From contig JAJAGP010001996.1 of assembly GCA_025084515.1 (NCBI GenBank), positions 78,190-142,189 on the forward strand: a stretch of DNA of 64,000 nucleotides, read 5' to 3'. The translations under genes were made by a program, and so were the position numbers. The notes under the pieces were generated by a model. The model did no database searches, had not been told where the DNA came from, and was given only the letters and a program-made list of their open reading frames with translations. Of this stretch, positions 59,561 to 64,000 are shown piece after piece (position 1 is the first letter of the stretch; every line of letters begins with the position of its first letter). The DNA is from Ancistrus triradiatus (Eukaryota > Chordata > Actinopteri > Siluriformes > Loricariidae).

Positions 59561-59740
59561 TGGGTATATCACGAGCAGAACCAGTCGACTGGAAACTTAT
59601 GCTTGGAAAAGTAAGGGAAAGTGGAGAAGGAAGCAACAAGATGTAGGAATACAGTCAGACCCAAACAGAAGTTTCTGGAAGAACACTATCCATATGGTCA
59701 CTCTGACTCAGAATCCAAAAAGAAAATACTAACCCTGGTG
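59560..59740 (+). mobile_element. Possible LINE ORF2 tail fragment
   Basis: Broken reading 'WKLMLGKVRESGEGSNKM' resembles the 'MLGKVEGRRRRGRQRMRW' tail of some vertebrate LINEs. Short and damaged. Confidence 0.35.
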
Positions 59741-59849
59741 GCTAAGTAATCTAATCGTTTTGGAACCTTCCAGAAGCATCAGTAGAGGTTAAAAAAGCAT
59801 TTGTTTTACCTCAAAGTTACACTCAAACTAAATGTAGATTTTAGATTCA

Positions 59850-60143
59850 TTGGCACACATCGCAGTGAGTAGCACTGTCCCCTCACAGCTCCAGAGATCC
59901 ACAGTTCAATTCCCAGCTTGGGCTGGAGTTTGTATGTTCTCCCTATGGATTCCTCTGGGTGCTCTGACTTCCTCCCACATTTCAAAGCCATGTGTTATGT
60001 CAGTTGTTGTCTAGTGTGGCCTAGTGTGAGTTTGTGAATGTGTGTGCATGTGCACTGAGATAGATTGGCACCCTGCATAAGGTTGATTCTTGCCTTGCAT
60101 CCTGTGTTAAGTGGGTATGAAAATGAATGAATGAATGAATGAC
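59850..60143 (+). mobile_element. SINE-like repeat, second family, with (GAAT)n tail
   Basis: 'gcagtgagtagcactgtccc', box B-like 'cacagttcaattcccagctt', 'ggagtttgtatgttctccct', and an end in four to five 'aatg' units. Confidence 0.7.
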
Positions 60144-61060
60144 TTAATAATGAGGCTTCTATGTAACGTAGTTCCAGTGACTGTTAATGAGGAGCAAGAA
60201 ATGGTCAGATTTGAATGCCTGGGAACCCACAGTCTCTAGAATCACTCTGAGAAACAGTAAAGGTGAAGATTTCTCTGCTTTAGGATTTTTGGCACAACAG
60301 CACTGATTTAGGACATAGTTTCAGCTTTGAGCCCTGTTAACTTTAACCAGCATTAGTGTGAAGACATTGTGCTGGAACTCTGTTCCTAGAGATCTCACAT
60401 TCACTGAGGTGTGAAAGAAAAAAGCAGATTGAGGAGCATACAGGGAGAGGAAGATGAGGGACAAACGTGTGATTGCGCTGAAGGACAGCTCAAGCAAGCG
60501 TGAGGTTCATAGAGAGCAGCAGGGGGGCAGAGTCCATTCGTCTATAAACAGAGGGGGGAATGGAGGTAATGCTGAATCAGTCATGTCCCTGGGCACTCAT
60601 CCCCATCCTCCTGTCCCCGTGGGTGGGTGAGATGATGGACATTGTCTCCCACTGCACTTCAGGGTCTTGAGAAATCAATGTGTAGACAAATGCTCTAAAA
60701 CAATGGTCCATATCTAACCACAGTGTTATCATTTTCCAGAGCTACAGAATGAATTGTCTCAAGATGCTGGAAAATACATATACATTCGAAAGAGAGAATC
60801 AATCCCTGCTCTAAAAAAATGGTGAGTCCAAAAATAGTAAGGGCGCTGAAATGACATACCTATTTGTTGAAACACATTACTTATAAAACAGTCAATTAAA
60901 CTGAGTTACTGTTTACCCAAATGGTTATGTCTATAGTGTGAATGACTAAGAACTATCTCAGAGGGTAGAATGAAGACTGTTGACAGGAAAGGTATGCTGG
61001 TACTGAACTATACAAACTATAAAACTTTAACAATCAGCTAAAGTAAAAGCAAAATGACCA
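60144..61060. other. Spacer, nothing recognised
   Basis: Unique DNA; no gene or element end recognised. Confidence 0.45.
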
Positions 61061-61129
61061 ATCATTAACCAATCATCACATCATAATAAGTTGGCAAGAA
61101 AAAAATCTAAATAACAAGTGAAAAACCAA

Positions 61130-61735
61130 TACATCACACATCAACATGAATATAATCAAAACAACTATTCAAAGATGAAAAAGCACATTGGAAGCACAAT
61201 TTGAAATGTAACAGCATATCAGGAAATAATATAACTATTTAAAAAAACAACAGCAAATCGGAAAGTCATAGAACAAATCAGAGCTCAATATAATTTAATG
61301 TAATAAATAAATGTAATAGAATAAAAATGTAAAACACTAGCAAATCAGAAAGGAATACAACAAAATCAAAACAGCAAATGAGAAAACAAAAGAATTTGTA
61401 AACAGAACAGTGAATCAGAAAATAATTTAACAATTCTTAAGCAAAACAGCAAATAAAAAACAATATAACAATTTGAAAACAAAACAGAAAACAAAATGAT
61501 AAATTTTAAAAATATATCAGAAAATTACATAACCATTCAAATTAAAAATGCAAAACAAAAAACAGTATAGCAATTTGAAAACACAACATCAAATCAGGAA
61601 ATAATATAACAATTCAAAATCAAAACAGCAAATTATAAAATGGTATAATTTGATGACTAAACATCAGTCACAAAAATAAAAAAATAATTTCTCACAAACA
61701 GTAAAATCAAAAGAAACAAAACAAAACAGCAAATC
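61130..61735. repeat. Degenerate A-rich tandem repeat, about 33-40 bp period
   Basis: Variants of 'aacagcaaatcagaaaataa' followed by 'tataacaattt' recur at least eight times (for example near 61215, 61332, 61410, 61448, 61580, 61625). Very A-rich and diverged. Confidence 0.65.
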
Positions 61736-61737
61736 TC

Positions 61738-61928
61738 TGTGGTAGTGGTAGCCTAGTGGTTAAGTTACTGGACTATGGACCAGAAGGTCCAGGGTTCAAA
61801 TCCCCCCTCTGCCAAGCTTCCACTGTTGGGTCCTTGAGCAAGGCCCTTAACCCACAATTGCTTGGACTGAAGATTGTACCAATGTAAGTCGCTCTGGATA
61901 AGGGCGTCTGCTAAATGTAAATGTAAAA
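61738..61928 (+). mobile_element. tRNA-derived SINE inserted in the A-rich repeat
   Basis: A full copy from 'gtggtagcctagtggttaag' to 'ggataagggcgtctgctaaa' and 'tgtaaatgta'. Possible 7-bp duplication aaatctc at about 61731 and 61926. Confidence 0.85.
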
Positions 61929-63165
61929 TCTCAAAACAAAAGTAAAAAAAACAAACAAAGAAAAAAAAAGAAAACAAAATCAGAAAACAACATTACAACC
62001 ATCCCAAAACATCGCATACCTGCAGCACTGACCACTTGTTGCTTATTGCTGAGGTACTAAACACATCAACGTTGATGATTGATTATTCAGATATTTGAAG
62101 ACCATTAAATAGCGAGAAATGTGAAATAATCATTATATTTTGAGCTTGCAGGTTATACTTGAGAAAAAGTTGTTTGGATTAGGTGTAAATGGACAGCTAA
62201 AGAACTTGACTCAAACTATGATTTGACATATTAATATAACCCAGTCATAGCCTGTAACAACCCAAAGCCATCATTTGACATACATTAATGTTAGCTGTTC
62301 ATAGCCTATAATAACCCAAAGTAATAATTTTATATACATTTGATATTAGCCATTCAGACCCCATAACACAAAGTCTCATTCCACATACTTTACTAAATTG
62401 CCAGCTTTTATTTTTTTTTCTTTTTTGTTTGGGGATTTGTCATCACGTTTTGATGATGTCATTTTATTTTGTTATTTGTGTGGTTTTAGTATTTGATGTT
62501 TCGCCTACTGAAATTGTATTTTGTTGTAAATCATTAATTGCAGCACTGGTTATGTTGCAGTGATTTTGCCTTTCGATTTGAATCAAAGATCAAAACTGAA
62601 ATATTCTCATACCATTACAGAATAAAGACTCACTTATTCCATGGGTACGGCACAGTGCCCACATCACATGCGTTTTGTAAGATCATTTCTCTTTCTTTAT
62701 GGTCTGTGCTTCCTGCTGCCTTTTCCAACCCAGAGCAAATTTTCTTTTCACATTGTAAGCTGTAATTGCTGTACTGCAGCATTTAGTTTTTATTATCTTA
62801 TAAAATCACAGAATACCATCATCACTTTTCATTGCTTTATTATAACAGTGTTGCTCTGGTTCATTGCTCTTGAACCTGGATCTGTTCAACAATAAGTGTT
62901 TTATACATACAGGCACTTTCTACGTACATTTTTGTGAGTTGTTGAAGTCTGGGTGTGTATAAAATAAGTACCACCAGTCTTCATGAAATTTCAACCAAAA
63001 TTATATCGTTCAGTATCCAAGACATTAGCATTTTCACAAGTATAGCAAGAGAAACGATTCGGGAATTATATTGAAGGATATGGACCTTATATGAATCAGA
63101 AACCATGTAGGGAAATATTTTCAGTTCCCCATTAAGTTATTGTTTATATAACAAATGTGGACTGC
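61929..63165. other. Spacer, nothing recognised
   Basis: AT-rich unique DNA. Frames at 62538-62765 and 62641-62895 resemble nothing I know. Confidence 0.45.
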
Positions 63166-63255
63166 GTTTAAAGTACTGAACTATGGATGAGAAGTTCCAA
63201 GGTTTAACCTCTGCACTGCCAAAATGCCACTATTGGACCCTTGAGGAAGGCCCCT
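63166..63255 (+). mobile_element. Degraded SINE head fragment
   Basis: 'taaagtactgaactatggat', 'gagaagttccaaggttta' and 'aatgccactattggaccctt' are a diverged form of the V-SINE-like family; the tail is missing. Confidence 0.55.
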
Positions 63256-63369
63256 TCATTAGTTTATCATGATGAAGATGAATTTTATTTAAACATAAGC
63301 ATGTTAATATATTAAGTATGACACTACAATAACACTGAGCTGTCATGCAGTAACAATGTGACTACCACA

Positions 63370-64000
63370 ACAATGGCCTTAGACTAAGGACAGAGCTGGG
63401 GGTTCATAGTCAAAGAGCCTTATGGTGATCAGAGACATTGGGTTGCTGTTTTCTGCCTCCCGTGGGGTTGCCAATGTCTCATGTGATCCCTCTTGGCTGT
63501 GTTACCTACCAGGTCTCCTCTTTCTAGCTATGCTGCTATAGCTAATGCTGCCGGGTCTCATGCTACACATGGCATCAGTGATTGTTAATACACACTGTGC
63601 TCTTAATCAATAACTGTGTTCCAGTATCAGTTCCAGCCCCACACATGATGTTCATTTGCTGCAGCTTCACTCAAGCTGCTTCTGTCATCAGCTCCAGCCC
63701 CATCATACTCAGGCCACTTAATGCTGATGTACATATTTTAAGTTTTTTTTTTTTTAAGTATGACTCCATGACTTTAGTTTCATTCTTAGATTTATCATCT
63801 ACGCCGCCCAAGGAGGTTGGGTCCCTTTTTGAGTCTTGGTCCTCCCGAGGTTTCTTCCTCATAACACTTAGGGAGTTTTTCCTTGCCACTGTCGCCCTAG
63901 GCTTGCTCAATTTGGGATTGGACATAGATATTAGGAGATAATGTAAACTTGTAAAGTTGCTTTGAGACAATGCTCCATTGTAAAAATATAAATAGATCTG
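63370..64000 (+). mobile_element. R1 retroposon-like repeat, long copy cut by the window end
   Basis: Same repeat as 7570-8260 in opposite orientation: 'agagctgggggttcatagtc', 'gtctcatgtgatccctcttg', 'gagggagttttt'-type block, 'agttgctttgagacaatgct'. The tail is at the window edge. A T12 run lies at 63743-63754. Confidence 0.75.

Overview
The window is animal nuclear DNA, almost certainly from a teleost fish. Three host genes with GT-AG introns lie on the + strand: the 3' part of srsf1 (splicing factor), dynll2 (dynein light chain LC8) and heatr6 (HEAT-repeat protein 6). The intron and spacer DNA is full of fish Tc1/mariner elements, tRNA-derived SINEs with a V-SINE-like 3' domain, and microsatellites. 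A catfish-like genome is my guess from the Tc1 families; only 'teleost' is firm. No bacterial genes, CRISPR array or operon is present.

Layout: 0.5-6.6 kb holds srsf1 exons 2-4 and a probable 3' UTR, with a Tc1-in-Tc1 nest in one intron. 6.6-10.9 kb is repeats. 10.9-19.2 kb is dynll2: a CpG/CCAAT promoter with a non-coding first exon, a long intron, two coding exons and a 3' UTR. 19.2-21.9 kb is spacer with transposon pieces. 21.9-48.5 kb is heatr6, with 20 coding exons (about 1180 codons) whose introns carry LINE, SINE, hAT-like, pogo-like and many Tc1-like elements. 48.5-52.3 kb is a composite Tc1. 52.8-56.0 kb is a 3-kb minisatellite built from 11- and 12-bp units. 56-64 kb has no recognisable gene, only repeats and unassigned DNA.

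The genes are housekeeping genes with unrelated functions: mRNA splicing, a hub subunit of dynein and other complexes, and a HEAT scaffold of unknown role. From memory, human SRSF1 and DYNLL2 are near neighbours on 17q and HEATR6 is on the same arm, so this looks like old synteny rather than functional clustering. dynll2 reads perfectly. heatr6 reads almost perfectly, with frame breaks only in exons 7-8. srsf1 exons 3-4 are full of small indels. Similar indel-rich patches occur in nearby transposons, which suggests poorly polished sequence rather than gene decay.

Family names used below (mine): Tc1-A has ends like CAGTGGTGCTTGAAAG; Tc1-B CAGTGGGGCAAAAAAG; Tc1-C CACTGGCCACTTTATTAG; Tc1-D CAGTCGTATGAAAAAG; Tc1-E CACTCATTGACAAAAA; Tc1-F ends in CTTTCCGAATGCATTG; Tc1-G CACTATAAAGCCAAAAG type; Tc1-H is known only from internal sequence; Tc1-J CAGTACTGTGCAAAG; Tc1-L GGTGCAAATGTTTGG. 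'R1' is an unclassified retroposon-like repeat with a TTGAC-repeat tail.
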